Shown here one piece after another: positions 44,467 through 53,478 of a stretch of DNA of 64,000 nt (positions are counted from its first letter, which is position 1; each line of letters opens with the position of its first letter). The notes under the pieces are model-generated. The model saw nothing but the letters and a program-made list of their open reading frames with translations, was not told where the DNA came from and did not search any database. Source of the stretch: Chloroflexota bacterium (GTDB taxonomy: Bacteria > Chloroflexota > Anaerolineae > Aggregatilineales > J027); the NCBI GenBank assembly GCA_024434115.1, contig QMIT01000007.1, positions 248,001 through 312,000 on the forward strand, in the 5' to 3' direction. Made by a program: the position numbers and the translations under genes.

Positions 44467-45726
44467 ATGGACTATACGCGCAATGGAAGGCCACGAGTGG
44501 TTGTCACTGGAATGGGCATTATTTCACCGCTTGGTTCGACGCTGGAAAAATATTGGCACGGCCTAAAAAATGGCGTTTCCGGTATCAAGCGGATTTCAAA
44601 ATTCGACCCCAACCATCTCAATGTTCAAATCGCAGGCGAAGTGACGGATTTTGTCGCCACCGACTATCTGGAGCCAAAAGAAGCCCGTCGGCTCGAACCA
44701 TCGTCGCAATACTCTGTGGCCGCCACGAAAATGGCGATTGCCGATGCTGGACTCACGGATGAGGATTTGGAGCGCAACAGTGAACGTACTGGCGTCGTTA
44801 TGGCAACAGGTATGGCGGGGTTCGATTCGGCGTTTTCGGCGTTTTCAAATTTCCGCGTCAAAGGCGCACGCCCCGGCCCAATGGCTCTGACGGCGGCCTT
44901 GACCAACATGCCCGCCCATTATGTCAGTATGACAAGTCGCGCCAAAGGGCCACTCAACGCTGTTACCACCGCCTGCGCCGCGGGAACACAGGCGATTGGG
45001 GAAGCCTTTGAACTTATTCGACGCGGACGTTCGGATGTGGCATTTACGGGTGGCGTGGAAACCATTATGCAAGACTATTCCGTTGCCGCGTTCGACTCCA
45101 TGACCGTATTGACCCGTGATTACAATGATAACCCCACCGCCGCCAGCCGTCCCTTTGATAAAGACCGTAACGGCTTTGTCTATGCCGAAGGATGTGGCAT
45201 CTTAGTCTTAGAATCAATGGAACATGCCGACAGGCGCGGCGCTCGGATTTATGCCGAGGTATTGGGGTATGGTTCATCGTCGGACGCCTTCCATGTCGCG
45301 GCGATTGACCCGGACGGCGCAGGGGCACTGCGTTCGATGCGTTGGGCGATGGAGGACGCGGGGCTAAACCCTGAAGACCTCGATTATATCAACGCGCATG
45401 GCACATCCACCCTGCCGAACGACGCGATTGAAACCCTTGCCATCAAGAAATTGTTGGGTGAACGGGCCTATGAAATCGCAGTGAGTTCAACCAAGAGCAT
45501 GATCGGTCATGCCTTTGGTGGCGCGGGGGCAGTGGAAGCGGTGGCGACGATTTTGATGATCTTTAACCAGATTATCCATCCGACCATCAATTACACCACG
45601 CCTGACCCGAACTGCGATTTGGATTACGTGCCCAACGAAGCACGCGACGCCAAAATTCGCCACGCCATGTCCAATAATCTGGGTCTCGGTGGTCAAAACG
45701 CGAGTGTAGTATTCGGCACGATCTAA
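44467..45726 (+). CDS. fabF: Beta-ketoacyl-ACP synthase II
   Basis: A 419-residue condensing enzyme that elongates fatty acids. The nucleophile Cys170 is in TTACAAGTQAIGEAF; the catalytic His residues are in NAHGTSTLPND near 308 and KSMIGHAFGGAGAVEAV near 339. The N-terminus RRVVVTGMGIISPLG pattern is typical. AAGGAG precedes the ATG, with plsX 36 bases upstream, so the two are probably one operon. No acpP is present between them. A terminator follows. Confidence 0.96.
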   Translation: MDYTRNGRPRVVVTGMGIISPLGSTLEKYWHGLKNGVSGIKRISKFDPNHLNVQIAGEVTDFVATDYLEPKEARRLEPSSQYSVAATKMAIADAGLTDEDLERNSERTGVVMATGMAGFDSAFSAFSNFRVKGARPGPMALTAALTNMPAHYVSMTSRAKGPLNAVTTACAAGTQAIGEAFELIRRGRSDVAFTGGVETIMQDYSVAAFDSMTVLTRDYNDNPTAASRPFDKDRNGFVYAEGCGILVLESMEHADRRGARIYAEVLGYGSSSDAFHVAAIDPDGAGALRSMRWAMEDAGLNPEDLDYINAHGTSTLPNDAIETLAIKKLLGERAYEIAVSSTKSMIGHAFGGAGAVEAVATILMIFNQIIHPTINYTTPDPNCDLDYVPNEARDAKIRHAMSNNLGLGGQNASVVFGTI

Positions 45727-45748
45727 AACCCAATCACGCTAACCAACA

Positions 45749-45792
45749 AAAAATCCCCGCTGAGGATAACGCCTTCACGGGGATTTATGTTT
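45749..45792. terminator. Bidirectional terminator after fabF
   Basis: AAATCCCCG (45751-45759) pairs with CGGGGATTT (45778-45786); inner TGA/TCA can extend the stem past a bulged C. A-rich sequence on the left and T-rich on the right let it serve fabF and the convergent dehydratase gene. Confidence 0.75.
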
Positions 45793-45809
45793 TAGGACAG
45801 AGCATGTAT

Positions 45810-46109
45810 TCAGATTTTCGGCGACTTCATTGGCAAGGCATCAATCTGAGATGCCAGACCGAAATCCTTTTCCGTTAGGCCACCTGCGGAATGGGTTGAA
45901 AGGGTCAGCGTCACTTTTTTGTACTTCACCAGAATATCGGGGTGATGGTCGGCGGCCTCCGCTAGATGCCCTACGGTACTGACAAAAGCCAGCGCTGCCG
46001 GAAAAGAGGACAGAGTATAGGTCTTAAAAATCTCATCCCCCTGTCGTGCCCACCCATCCATTTTGGCAAGATGGACATTGATCTCGGATTCTGATAATCG
46101 TTCTACCAT
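45810..46109 (-). CDS. Pterin-4a-carbinolamine dehydratase
   Basis: A 99-residue protein of the PCD/DCoH family. It dehydrates 4a-hydroxytetrahydrobiopterin formed by aromatic amino acid hydroxylases. The active-site motif AEAADHHPDI (residues 49-58) and the later THSAGGLTEKDFGLA are typical. No phenylalanine hydroxylase is in the window, so the role may instead lie in molybdopterin or general pterin metabolism, as proposed for other stand-alone bacterial members. It lies near folE and may be cotranscribed with it. Confidence 0.92.
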   Translation of the reverse strand: MVERLSESEINVHLAKMDGWARQGDEIFKTYTLSSFPAALAFVSTVGHLAEAADHHPDILVKYKKVTLTLSTHSAGGLTEKDFGLASQIDALPMKSPKI

Positions 46110-46130
46110 ATCCCCGTCCTATTCCCTCAA

Positions 46131-46943
46131 TTAGCTGGCATGTAATGTCTGCTGCGTTGTAGATGCACGCTGGCACAACGAACTGCCCCCCGCTTGCAAC
46201 CACTCTTGCAAACGGGCGCTGATGGTTTTGCCATTGGTCGCATCTTCATAGATACCCATGCCCCAATAGAAATAGCGCCGGGTTTCGTCAGGCCAGCGTG
46301 CCCACCCCCATGAAATCACGCCATGCCCACCGTTATAACCAGCTAATGCCAAGCCCGCATTGCCATCGGCTTTTTGTAGACCTTGTGCTAGGTAGGTAAG
46401 GCCGCGCATGGCATTGGTTTGCACATCGGTCATGTTCTCCCCAACGGCAAAGTGGAAGGGCATGACTTGGAACAACCCCTGTGCACCTGCTGATGAACCA
46501 ACGGTAGGATCACCACAGCTTTCAATCTGGATAACCGTCGCAATCAGATTGGGGTCAAGGTTATATTCTTGTGCCCACTTTGCGATCTGGGGTGCCCAAT
46601 ATTGTACTTCTGGCGTAAACAAGGGCGAAATTGTGGTAGCAATGTGCGAAGGATCGCGCCGATCTACGACCACATAGGTTACTTTAGGGGGCAGGGACAT
46701 ATATAACGAGCGCCCAATGAACACCCCCAAAAATCCGGCAAGCCCGCAGATAAAAAACACGAGCAAGGTAGCACAACTCGCCCTGAGAAACGGATTCCCA
46801 GAGCGATGTTCAGAGTTTACTTCAACTTCAAGTGGGTCATAAACGACCTCACGAATGGTAATAGTCGTGGTCGGCTCTTCAGCGTGCCGACTATGATAAC
46901 CTGATGGATGCGGCAAGGATCCCCCTCGAACCCTCTGTTTCAC
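46131..46943 (-). CDS. Lytic transglycosylase (SLT domain), membrane anchored
   Basis: A 270-residue protein with a cytoplasmic start, one membrane span near residues 56-80, and a C-terminal goose-lysozyme-like SLT domain. The catalytic Glu is in VIQIESCGDP near 148; SSAGAQGLFQVMP and ALAGYNGGHGV are typical SLT motifs. It cleaves peptidoglycan glycan strands to 1,6-anhydro ends. GTG start with a weak ribosome binding site, so the N-terminus is uncertain. It sits between the dehydratase gene and folE on the same strand. Confidence 0.85.
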   Translation of the reverse strand: MKQRVRGGSLPHPSGYHSRHAEEPTTTITIREVVYDPLEVEVNSEHRSGNPFLRASCATLLVFFICGLAGFLGVFIGRSLYMSLPPKVTYVVVDRRDPSHIATTISPLFTPEVQYWAPQIAKWAQEYNLDPNLIATVIQIESCGDPTVGSSAGAQGLFQVMPFHFAVGENMTDVQTNAMRGLTYLAQGLQKADGNAGLALAGYNGGHGVISWGWARWPDETRRYFYWGMGIYEDATNGKTISARLQEWLQAGGSSLCQRASTTQQTLHAS

Positions 46944-46962
46944 TTCAGTCTCAAATCCTCAT

Positions 46963-47667
46963 TCAAAATACACTGCTGGACGAACGTCCGATATGGCCCA
47001 TAAATTCGGCACGGGTCTTCTCGTTTTCGCGGAAAATACCCATCATGGCGCTGGTGGTCATGCTTGAATGGGCCTTCTTGACACCACGCATCATCGAGCA
47101 CATATGGACACCTTCACATACAACGGCCACGCCTTGCGGATGCAGCACCTGCATCAAGAAATCGGCAATCTGTTGGGTCATACGTTCTTGCACCTGCAAA
47201 CGTCGCGCAAACATATCCACGACACGCGGAATTTTGGACAAGCCGATTACTTTGTCATTCGGCACATAGGCCACATGCGCTTTGCCAATAAATGGCAGCA
47301 TATGGTGTTCACACAAGCTGTAATATTCGATGTCGCGCACCACAATCATTTCCTGATATTCGACATCAAATAGGGCGTCATTGACCAGCTTCTCTGGATT
47401 GATATGATACCCTTCCAGCAGTTCTTTGTACATACGCGCTACCCGATTAGGAGTACGCAATAATCCTTCGCGTTCCGGGTCTTCCCCAACGCCCTCAAGA
47501 ATGGAGCGTATTGCCGCTTCAATGGCGTGGTCATCTTGCTCATAATCTAGGTCAATCTCAAAACTTTCGAGCAGGTGTTCCGACAACAAGTTGCGATAGC
47601 CGTTCCCTTGATGACCCTTTTGCCCATGAGAGCCGTTGTGTCCATTAGTTGTGTGATTCATTGTCAT
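46963..47667 (-). CDS. folE: GTP cyclohydrolase I
   Basis: A 234-residue enzyme that makes 7,8-dihydroneopterin triphosphate from GTP, the first step of folate synthesis. Zinc ligands are in [18 protein letters not shown] and in [17 protein letters not shown]-like [10 protein letters not shown] follows. The N-terminus is extended by about 40 residues rich in Gly and His. The start at 47667 was chosen because GGGAGAGA lies 9 bases upstream; the ATG at 47682 is inside that site. It is divergent from folB-folK. Confidence 0.94.
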   Translation of the reverse strand: MTMNHTTNGHNGSHGQKGHQGNGYRNLLSEHLLESFEIDLDYEQDDHAIEAAIRSILEGVGEDPEREGLLRTPNRVARMYKELLEGYHINPEKLVNDALFDVEYQEMIVVRDIEYYSLCEHHMLPFIGKAHVAYVPNDKVIGLSKIPRVVDMFARRLQVQERMTQQIADFLMQVLHPQGVAVVCEGVHMCSMMRGVKKAHSSMTTSAMMGIFRENEKTRAEFMGHIGRSSSSVF

Positions 47668-47812
47668 GATTATCTCTCCCATGATGCGAAGTTAAAAAGA
47701 TTTGTCCCCGTTTTAAACAAAACGTTACGCTGTCACTGGATATTGCTGAATGTAGTGTGAGGAAGGGTACGTACACTAAAATAGACGAACTTTACCGTCC
47801 ATTTATTACTTC

Positions 47813-47825
47813 TTATCTAAGATAA
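47813..47825. promoter_or_regulatory. AT-rich palindrome in the folE-folB intergenic region
   Basis: TTATCT and AGATAA flank a central A, a 13-base palindrome midway between the divergent folE and folB genes; a related TTAGATTATC is 30 bases further. It may be an operator, but AT-rich DNA gives such sites by chance. No convincing promoter was found in 47668-47930 on either strand, apart from a TAAAAT at 47889. Confidence 0.25.
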
Positions 47826-47930
47826 TCAGAACATATGATAGCATAATGAGTCTTAGATTATCGTTAAATTAAACCGCTTTAAATCAGGTAAAATCCTGAC
47901 CGTTATATTGTCCAAAAGGAGCCGCCATCC

Positions 47931-48305
47931 GTGTCCAGTGATATGATCGAAATTGAAAGCCTACGCCTGCGCTGCCTGATCGGGTTTAGCGAGTGGGAAC
48001 TCGATAAAAAACAAGATGTCGTCATCCATATGACCTTGTTTACCGATATTCGGAAGGGTGGTCTAAGCGATAATCCTGATGATATTCTCAATTACAAGAC
48101 CGTCAACAAGGCCGTCATTCAAATGGTGGAGGCGTCCCATTATAAAACGCTTGAAGCCCTTGCCACCGCCATTGCCCGTGTCGCTATTGTGGACTGTGGT
48201 GTGCCGCATATTCGCGTCAAAGTCGAGAAACCGGGGGCACTGCGTTTCGCTGATAGCGTGGCGATTGTGATTGAACGTACTACCGAGGATTTTCAGAATG
48301 CCTAG
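47931..48305 (+). CDS. folB: Dihydroneopterin aldolase
   Basis: A 124-residue FolB/FolX-type enzyme that cleaves dihydroneopterin to 6-hydroxymethyl-dihydropterin and glycolaldehyde. LRLRCLIGFSEWE near residue 9, LNYKTVNKAV near 48 and HIRVKVEKPGALRFADSVAI near 88 carry the active-site Glu, Tyr and Lys. GTG start with AAGGAG 9 bases upstream. Its last 8 bases overlap folK, so translation is coupled. Confidence 0.92.
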   Translation: MSSDMIEIESLRLRCLIGFSEWELDKKQDVVIHMTLFTDIRKGGLSDNPDDILNYKTVNKAVIQMVEASHYKTLEALATAIARVAIVDCGVPHIRVKVEKPGALRFADSVAIVIERTTEDFQNA

Positions 48306-49041
48306 CCACCATGTATTTTTAGCGCTTGGCTCGAATATTAACCCCGTCGAGAATTTTCGGGCCTGCCTCAAATTGTTGCAGGAAAATTTTGATATATGGA
48401 ATTTGTCGCCCGTTTATGAAACCCCACCCGTCGGGTTTACCGAACAAGCCGCATTTTTGAATGCCGCTATTGAAGTAATTACCGAACTTGACCCCACCAG
48501 TGTCAAAACGATTTTGCAGAATATCGAAAATCAACTTGGGCGGGTGCGCGACCCCAATAATAAAAATGCCCCGCGCACGATTGACCTCGATATTGCGCTG
48601 TGGGGCAAGGCCGTATTTACATATGGGGAGAAAAATTGGCGTGTGCCTGACCCCGATATCTTGCGTTTTATCCATCTAGCGCGTCCACTGGCTGACCTCG
48701 CCCCGGATTATGTCTACCCCGGCTCGGATGAAGCCCTTGCCAGCATTGCGGAGAAATTGCCTATGAACGGTATCACTCGGCGCGATGATGTCTGGGCTGA
48801 TCTGCCATTTCTATTTAAAATTCATGTGGATTTCAATTCACTTTCACTTGATGGGAAAATGGTCAGAATCAATACAGACTTCTTTAAACACCTTCTAACT
48901 ATGTTACGCCCCGGCCTACGAGTAATCTTGTATACTCCACATGATCTTGAGGTGGAAGGAATTATTCATTGTGAGAAGTATAAGCAAGATCAAGATTTGT
49001 GGTACGGCATACCTCATTGGGATACCATGCGCGATTTGTAG
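48298..49041 (+). CDS. folK: HPPK (FolK) with an extra C-terminal domain
   Basis: A 247-residue protein. The first 160 residues are a complete pyrophosphokinase that transfers pyrophosphate from ATP to 6-hydroxymethyl-dihydropterin: LALGSNINP near 8-16, YETPPVGFTEQAAFLNA near 40-56, and the metal-binding D96 and D98 in RTIDLDIAL. About 87 further residues follow, which are not part of the usual FolK and not recognised as FolP. They contain LLTMLRPGLRVILYTPHDLE and LWYGIPHWDT. The ATG at 48298 has GAGG 10 bases upstream and overlaps folB. Confidence 0.88.
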   Translation: MPSHHVFLALGSNINPVENFRACLKLLQENFDIWNLSPVYETPPVGFTEQAAFLNAAIEVITELDPTSVKTILQNIENQLGRVRDPNNKNAPRTIDLDIALWGKAVFTYGEKNWRVPDPDILRFIHLARPLADLAPDYVYPGSDEALASIAEKLPMNGITRRDDVWADLPFLFKIHVDFNSLSLDGKMVRINTDFFKHLLTMLRPGLRVILYTPHDLEVEGIIHCEKYKQDQDLWYGIPHWDTMRDL

Positions 49042-49070
49042 CAAAAAACGGACTGTAGTCATTTCTTAGT

Positions 49071-49098
49071 TTGTACTTATTTGAAATCGGCATATAAT
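49071..49098 (+). promoter_or_regulatory. Promoter of the cox operon
   Basis: TTGTAC (49071-49076) and a perfect TATAAT (49093-49098) are 16 bases apart, about 40 bases before coxG. This is the only good promoter seen for the operon. Confidence 0.6.
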
Positions 49099-49141
49099 CA
49101 CAGTTTAATTAGAGTTTAGACTTTGTTTGGGGGATATTTTT

Positions 49142-49594
49142 ATGGAACTCACCGGCTCATACCTATTTGAGGCCGACCAAGATACCGTCTGGAAACTCCT
49201 CATGGACCCGGACGCCATCGCTAAAGCCATCCCCGGCGTAAAAGAACTTATCCCTGTCGAAGGCGAAGAAATGACTTGGCGGGCCGCTGCCAAAGTAGGT
49301 TTTGCGGCGCTCAGTGGTCATTATGCGGGGGTCATCAAAATGAGCGAGGTCGAGGCCCCCACTCAATATCGTCTCACGGTCAACGGGGAGGGTCAGCAAA
49401 GCGTCATCGGCGGCACGGCCCTCATTAAACTTACCTTCAATCCCGAAAAAAATGAAACCCTCGTCCATTGGGATGCCCACGCCAATATCTCCGGCAAAAT
49501 TGCCAGTCTTGGGCAGCGACTCATCGGTGCAGGGGCCAATGTCATGAGTAAGCAGTTTTTTCATGAGTTGGCAAAACAACTTCCTACTCGATAA
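49142..49594 (+). CDS. coxG: CoxG-like SRPBCC protein
   Basis: A 150-residue START/SRPBCC-fold protein of the carbon monoxide dehydrogenase subunit G family. MELTGSYLFEADQDTVWKLL at the N-terminus, the PGVKELIP element near 35 and KIASLGQRLIGAGANVMSKQF near 119 are typical. CoxG is thought to recruit the enzyme to the membrane or pass electrons to quinone; it has also been shown to bind menaquinone in aerobic hydrogenase relatives by analogy. The ATG at 49142 is used; an in-frame TTG at 49127 lies within the ribosome binding region. First gene of the cox-like operon. Confidence 0.9.
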   Translation: MELTGSYLFEADQDTVWKLLMDPDAIAKAIPGVKELIPVEGEEMTWRAAAKVGFAALSGHYAGVIKMSEVEAPTQYRLTVNGEGQQSVIGGTALIKLTFNPEKNETLVHWDAHANISGKIASLGQRLIGAGANVMSKQFFHELAKQLPTR

Positions 49595-49712
49595 CTACTC
49601 TTAATTTTGTGTCCAATTGAGGGGGCCTGACTGAAAGGAGGCGGTTGCGAACTTCGACGACTTGACGTATCTCAACGCGCTAAAGTTTGAAGTTTTAGGA
49701 GGAAAATTTTTT

Positions 49713-50171
49713 ATGAAAGTCTCAATTAAAGTCAACGGCACGCTGCACGAGCGTGAAGTTGAACCAAGAATGTTGCTTGTTCATTTTCTGCGGGAAGAGC
49801 TTGGGCTAACGGGCACCAATGTTGGTTGTGATACCAGTCAATGCGGGGCCTGCAATATCCACCTAAATGGACAAGTGGTTAAATCGTGTACCTGCCTTGC
49901 CGTGCAAGCCGATGGGGGCGAAGTTACCACGATTGAAGGACTAAAATCCAACGGCCATCTCCATCCTATGCAAGAAGCCTTTTGGGAAAAACACGGTCTC
50001 CAATGTGGCTTTTGCACCCCCGGCATGATTATGACATCTGTCGCGCTGCTGGAAAGCAACCCCCACCCCACCGACGAAGAAATCCGGCATGGGCTGGAAG
50101 GCAACCTCTGTCGCTGCACCGGATACCAAAACATTGTGGCGGCTGTCAAAGCGGCTGCGGGAACAAAATAG
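49713..50171 (+). CDS. coxS: CO dehydrogenase-like small [2Fe-2S] subunit
   Basis: A 152-residue iron-sulfur protein of molybdenum hydroxylases. It carries two clusters: the plant-type one with [16 protein letters not shown] near 41-56 plus a later Cys in KSCTC, and the helical one with CGFCTPGM near 98 and CRCTGYQNI near 130. It passes electrons between the molybdenum and FAD subunits. AGGAGG lies 10 bases before the ATG at 49713. Order S-L-M after coxG matches form II (BMS-type) operons. Confidence 0.95.
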   Translation: MKVSIKVNGTLHEREVEPRMLLVHFLREELGLTGTNVGCDTSQCGACNIHLNGQVVKSCTCLAVQADGGEVTTIEGLKSNGHLHPMQEAFWEKHGLQCGFCTPGMIMTSVALLESNPHPTDEEIRHGLEGNLCRCTGYQNIVAAVKAAAGTK

Positions 50172-50183
50172 GAGGGTAGAGAC

Positions 50184-52553
50184 ATGGCTGCTGCCGAAAA
50201 AATTATTGGTTCAAGAATTAAACGTCGTGAAGACCCGCGCCTGATTACGGGTGAAGCTAAATATTTAGAAGATATTCAATTACCGGGCCTGCTACACGCC
50301 GCCATTTTGCGGAGTCCACACGCCCACGCCAAGATCAAAAGTATTGATACATCCAAAGCCGCCAAGCACCCCGGCGTTGTTGCGGTCTATACAGGCAAAG
50401 ATTTCGCCGATGTGAACCCGATGCCGTGTGCATGGCAGGCGGGCAAGGTCAAAAATAACGTCAACACCCCGTGTGTACTGGAAATTGAACGTGTGACCTT
50501 CACCGGGGCGGGGATCGCGGTAGTCGTGGCGGAAGATCGTTACACGGCCCAAGATGCCCTTGAACTCATTCATGTGGATTATGAAGTGCTGCCAGCGGTG
50601 GTGGATGCCGAAAAAGCCACCAAAGCGGGTGCGCCTCAACTGCACGAAAACGCTCCCAACAATATCGCCCTCGAATGGACATGCGGCACTCAAGATACCA
50701 CTGACCGCGCCCTCAAAGAAGCTGATGTGGTGGTCAAGCAGCGCATGATTAATCAACGGCTTATCCCCACACCGATGGAAACACGCGGCTGCATCGCCCA
50801 ATATCAGGCAGCGACGGAGGAATGGACGGTCTGGATGACCTCTCAAGCACCCCACGTCATGCGGCTGCTGATGACGGCCTTTGTGTTTGGTGTGCCGGAA
50901 ACCAAGATGCGTGTGATTTCCCCACAGGTTGGCGGTGGCTTCGGGGCCAAGATTTTCCTCTATCCTGAATACTGCCTCATGGCGGCCCTATCGCGCAAAA
51001 TAGGCCGTCCAGTCAAGTGGATGGAAACCCGCAGCGAAAATTACATCGCTACCACGCATGGACGTGACCACATCACCGAAATCGAAGTCGGCGCCAAGCG
51101 AGACGGCACAATTACGGCCCTCAAGGTCAACACCTATGCCAATCTTGGCGGGGTGCTTTCGACGATTGCCCCCGGCATCCCAACTACACTGTATGGGCGT
51201 ATGCTGTCCGGTACGTATCGTATCCTGAATATCTTCTGCCATGTCTATGGGGTGTATACCAATACGGGCATGGTAGACGCCTATCGTGGCGCAGGCCGTC
51301 CTGAAGCGACCTATGTCATTGAACGGGCGGTAGATTTGGTGGCGCATGAACTGGGCCTCGATCCGGTGGCGGTCCGCCGCAAGAATTTTATCCCACCGGA
51401 AGCCTTCCCCTATGACCCGGTGATTTTGAACGGGCTGAAATATGACAGTGGGCAGTATGCAAAAGCCCTCGATTTGGCACTCAAGATGCTCGGTTATGAA
51501 AACTTCCGCAAGGAACAAGCCGAAGCCCGTAAACAAGGGCGCTATCTGGGGGTGGGCTTTTCTAGCTATGTCGAAATCTGCGGGGTTGCACCTTCGGCAT
51601 GGATTGGCTTGCCCGGTGAAGGCTGGGGCGCGGGTCTGTGGGAAAGTGCTAATGTCCGCGTGCATTTGACGGGCAAGGTCGTTGTCACCACTGGGTCTCA
51701 ATCACATGGGCAGGGCCATGAAACCAGTGTGGCGCAGGTTGTGGCGGGTGAATTGGGCATCTCAGTGGATGATGTCATCGTCCAGCACAGTGACACGCTT
51801 GGCACGCCCTTTGGTTATGGGACGTATGGCAGCCGCAGCACCGCTGTCGGTACGGTGGCAGTCTATAATTCGCTCCAAAAAATCAAAGAAAAAGCCAAGC
51901 TGTTAGGGGCACATATGCTCGAAGCCGCGCCAGAAGACGTGGTGTTTGAAGATGGCAAGGTCTTTGTCAAAGGCTCGCCTGACCAATCCAAGACCATTCA
52001 GGAAATCGCAGGGGCGGCGGCATTGGCCTATAGTTTGCCTCCCGGCATGGAACCTTTCCTCGACAACACCTCCTATTATGACCCACCCAACTGCACCTTC
52101 CCCTTTGGTACCCACATCTGCGTGGTCGAAGTGGACAAAGAATCCGGTGAGGTCAAGGTCAAGCGGTATATAGCCATTGACGACGTGGGCAAGGTCATTA
52201 ATCCCATGATTGTTGAAGGGCAGGTACACGGCGGCATCGTACAAGGGGTGGCGCAAGCCTTGTGGGAAGGCGCGGTCTATGATGATAATGGGCAACTGCT
52301 CACCGGGTCATTGATGGACTACGCCATTCCGAAAGCTGACTTTTTTCCCGCCTTTGAGACAGACCGCACCGAGACCCCGACCCCAGTCAATCCACTGGGT
52401 GTCAAGGGAGCAGGCGAAACGGGCACGATTGCCTCAACCCCGGCTGTCGTTAACGCGATTGTGGATGCTCTCGCGCCGTTTGGTGTCAAACACATTGATA
52501 TGCCCATCACCCCGCCGAAAGTCTGGCGTATCTTGCAAGGCAACGGAGGTTAA
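50184..52553 (+). CDS. coxL: Molybdenum hydroxylase large subunit, form II CoxL-like
   Basis: A 789-residue catalytic subunit of the xanthine oxidase family. Molybdopterin-binding motifs include VGGGFGAKIF near 250 and GVKGAGETGTIASTPAVVNA near 738, whose Glu is the expected active-site base. The active-site signature AYRGAGR (residues 366-372) marks form II; true CO-oxidising form I enzymes have AYxCSFR. Form II enzymes have debated CO activity and may oxidise other small substrates, such as purines or aldehydes. AGGAGGG precedes the ATG. Confidence 0.93.
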   Translation: MAAAEKIIGSRIKRREDPRLITGEAKYLEDIQLPGLLHAAILRSPHAHAKIKSIDTSKAAKHPGVVAVYTGKDFADVNPMPCAWQAGKVKNNVNTPCVLEIERVTFTGAGIAVVVAEDRYTAQDALELIHVDYEVLPAVVDAEKATKAGAPQLHENAPNNIALEWTCGTQDTTDRALKEADVVVKQRMINQRLIPTPMETRGCIAQYQAATEEWTVWMTSQAPHVMRLLMTAFVFGVPETKMRVISPQVGGGFGAKIFLYPEYCLMAALSRKIGRPVKWMETRSENYIATTHGRDHITEIEVGAKRDGTITALKVNTYANLGGVLSTIAPGIPTTLYGRMLSGTYRILNIFCHVYGVYTNTGMVDAYRGAGRPEATYVIERAVDLVAHELGLDPVAVRRKNFIPPEAFPYDPVILNGLKYDSGQYAKALDLALKMLGYENFRKEQAEARKQGRYLGVGFSSYVEICGVAPSAWIGLPGEGWGAGLWESANVRVHLTGKVVVTTGSQSHGQGHETSVAQVVAGELGISVDDVIVQHSDTLGTPFGYGTYGSRSTAVGTVAVYNSLQKIKEKAKLLGAHMLEAAPEDVVFEDGKVFVKGSPDQSKTIQEIAGAAALAYSLPPGMEPFLDNTSYYDPPNCTFPFGTHICVVEVDKESGEVKVKRYIAIDDVGKVINPMIVEGQVHGGIVQGVAQALWEGAVYDDNGQLLTGSLMDYAIPKADFFPAFETDRTETPTPVNPLGVKGAGETGTIASTPAVVNAIVDALAPFGVKHIDMPITPPKVWRILQGNGG

Positions 52554-52555
52554 TC

Positions 52556-53404
52556 ATGTATCCTAGCAACTTCGACTATCAACGAGCCGCTTCCGTCGCC
52601 GATGCCATCCAAAAAGGGTCAGGCGATGGAGCGAAATTTCTGGCGGGTGGTCACAGCCTCCTGCCTGCTCTCAAACTGCGTCTAAATGAACCAGAGTCTT
52701 TGGTGGATATTGGTCGTTTAGATGCCCTCAAGGGGATCAGCGTCAGCGGGAACAGTGTCAAAATTGGGGCGCTTTCCACCCATGCCCAAATTGCCAGTTC
52801 CGCCGATGTGAAAAAACACGCTCCGGCATTGGCAAGTGCTTGTGGTCAGGTCGGTGATCCAGCCGTTCGTAATCGAGGCACATTAGGAGGCAATCTGGCC
52901 CATGCTGACCCTGCCTCCGACCCACCTACAGTCGTGCTGGCCCTCGGTGGTAAACTCCATTTACAGGGATCGGGCGGGAATCGTGTGGTCGCGGCAGAGG
53001 ATTTCTTCCTAGACCTCTTCACCACCGATTTACACCCCGGTGAATTGATTACCGCCGTTGAAATTCCGAGCGTTGGTCAAGCGAAAAGCGCCTATGCAAA
53101 AATGGCTCATCCCGCCTCCCGATATGCGGTGGTTGGGGTGTGCGTATTATTAGAGATCAGTGGTGGAAAATGCAGCAAGGCCCGTGTCGCGGTTGGTGGG
53201 GCCACCCCCAAAGCCACCCTCTCCACTGCTGCCGCCAATGCCCTTGTCGGATCATCGCTGAACGATACCGCCCTGAACGCCGCCGCGAATGCCCTTTCAG
53301 GCGACCTGAGCGATGTGATGGGCGATGTCTATGCGCCAGAAGATTACCGCCGTGCGATGGCCGGGGTCTATCTGAAACGGGCTGTCCGTGCTGCAATGGG
53401 GTAA
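52556..53404 (+). CDS. coxM: CO dehydrogenase-like medium FAD subunit
   Basis: A 282-residue FAD-binding subunit. The N-terminal FAD motif is FLAGGHSLLPALKLR near residue 29, and the second is DPAVRNRGTLGGNLAHADPASDPP near 102. It takes electrons from the iron-sulfur subunit and hands them to the external acceptor. It starts 3 bases after coxL. A terminator follows before coxD, so accessory genes may be less expressed than the structural genes. Confidence 0.95.
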   Translation: MYPSNFDYQRAASVADAIQKGSGDGAKFLAGGHSLLPALKLRLNEPESLVDIGRLDALKGISVSGNSVKIGALSTHAQIASSADVKKHAPALASACGQVGDPAVRNRGTLGGNLAHADPASDPPTVVLALGGKLHLQGSGGNRVVAAEDFFLDLFTTDLHPGELITAVEIPSVGQAKSAYAKMAHPASRYAVVGVCVLLEISGGKCSKARVAVGGATPKATLSTAAANALVGSSLNDTALNAAANALSGDLSDVMGDVYAPEDYRRAMAGVYLKRAVRAAMG

Positions 53405-53436
53405 AATGGATTCGACGCTTCTATAGGATTTTCTAG

Positions 53437-53461
53437 GGGCGATCTCGTATCGCCCTTTTTT
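53437..53461 (+). terminator. Terminator between coxM and coxD
   Basis: GGGCGAT (53437-53443) pairs with ATCGCCC (53449-53455) around a 5-base loop, followed by six T residues. No new promoter is evident in the 17 bases before coxD, so partial read-through is likely. Confidence 0.8.
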
Positions 53462-53478
53462 CTCAAAAAGGTACCGGT

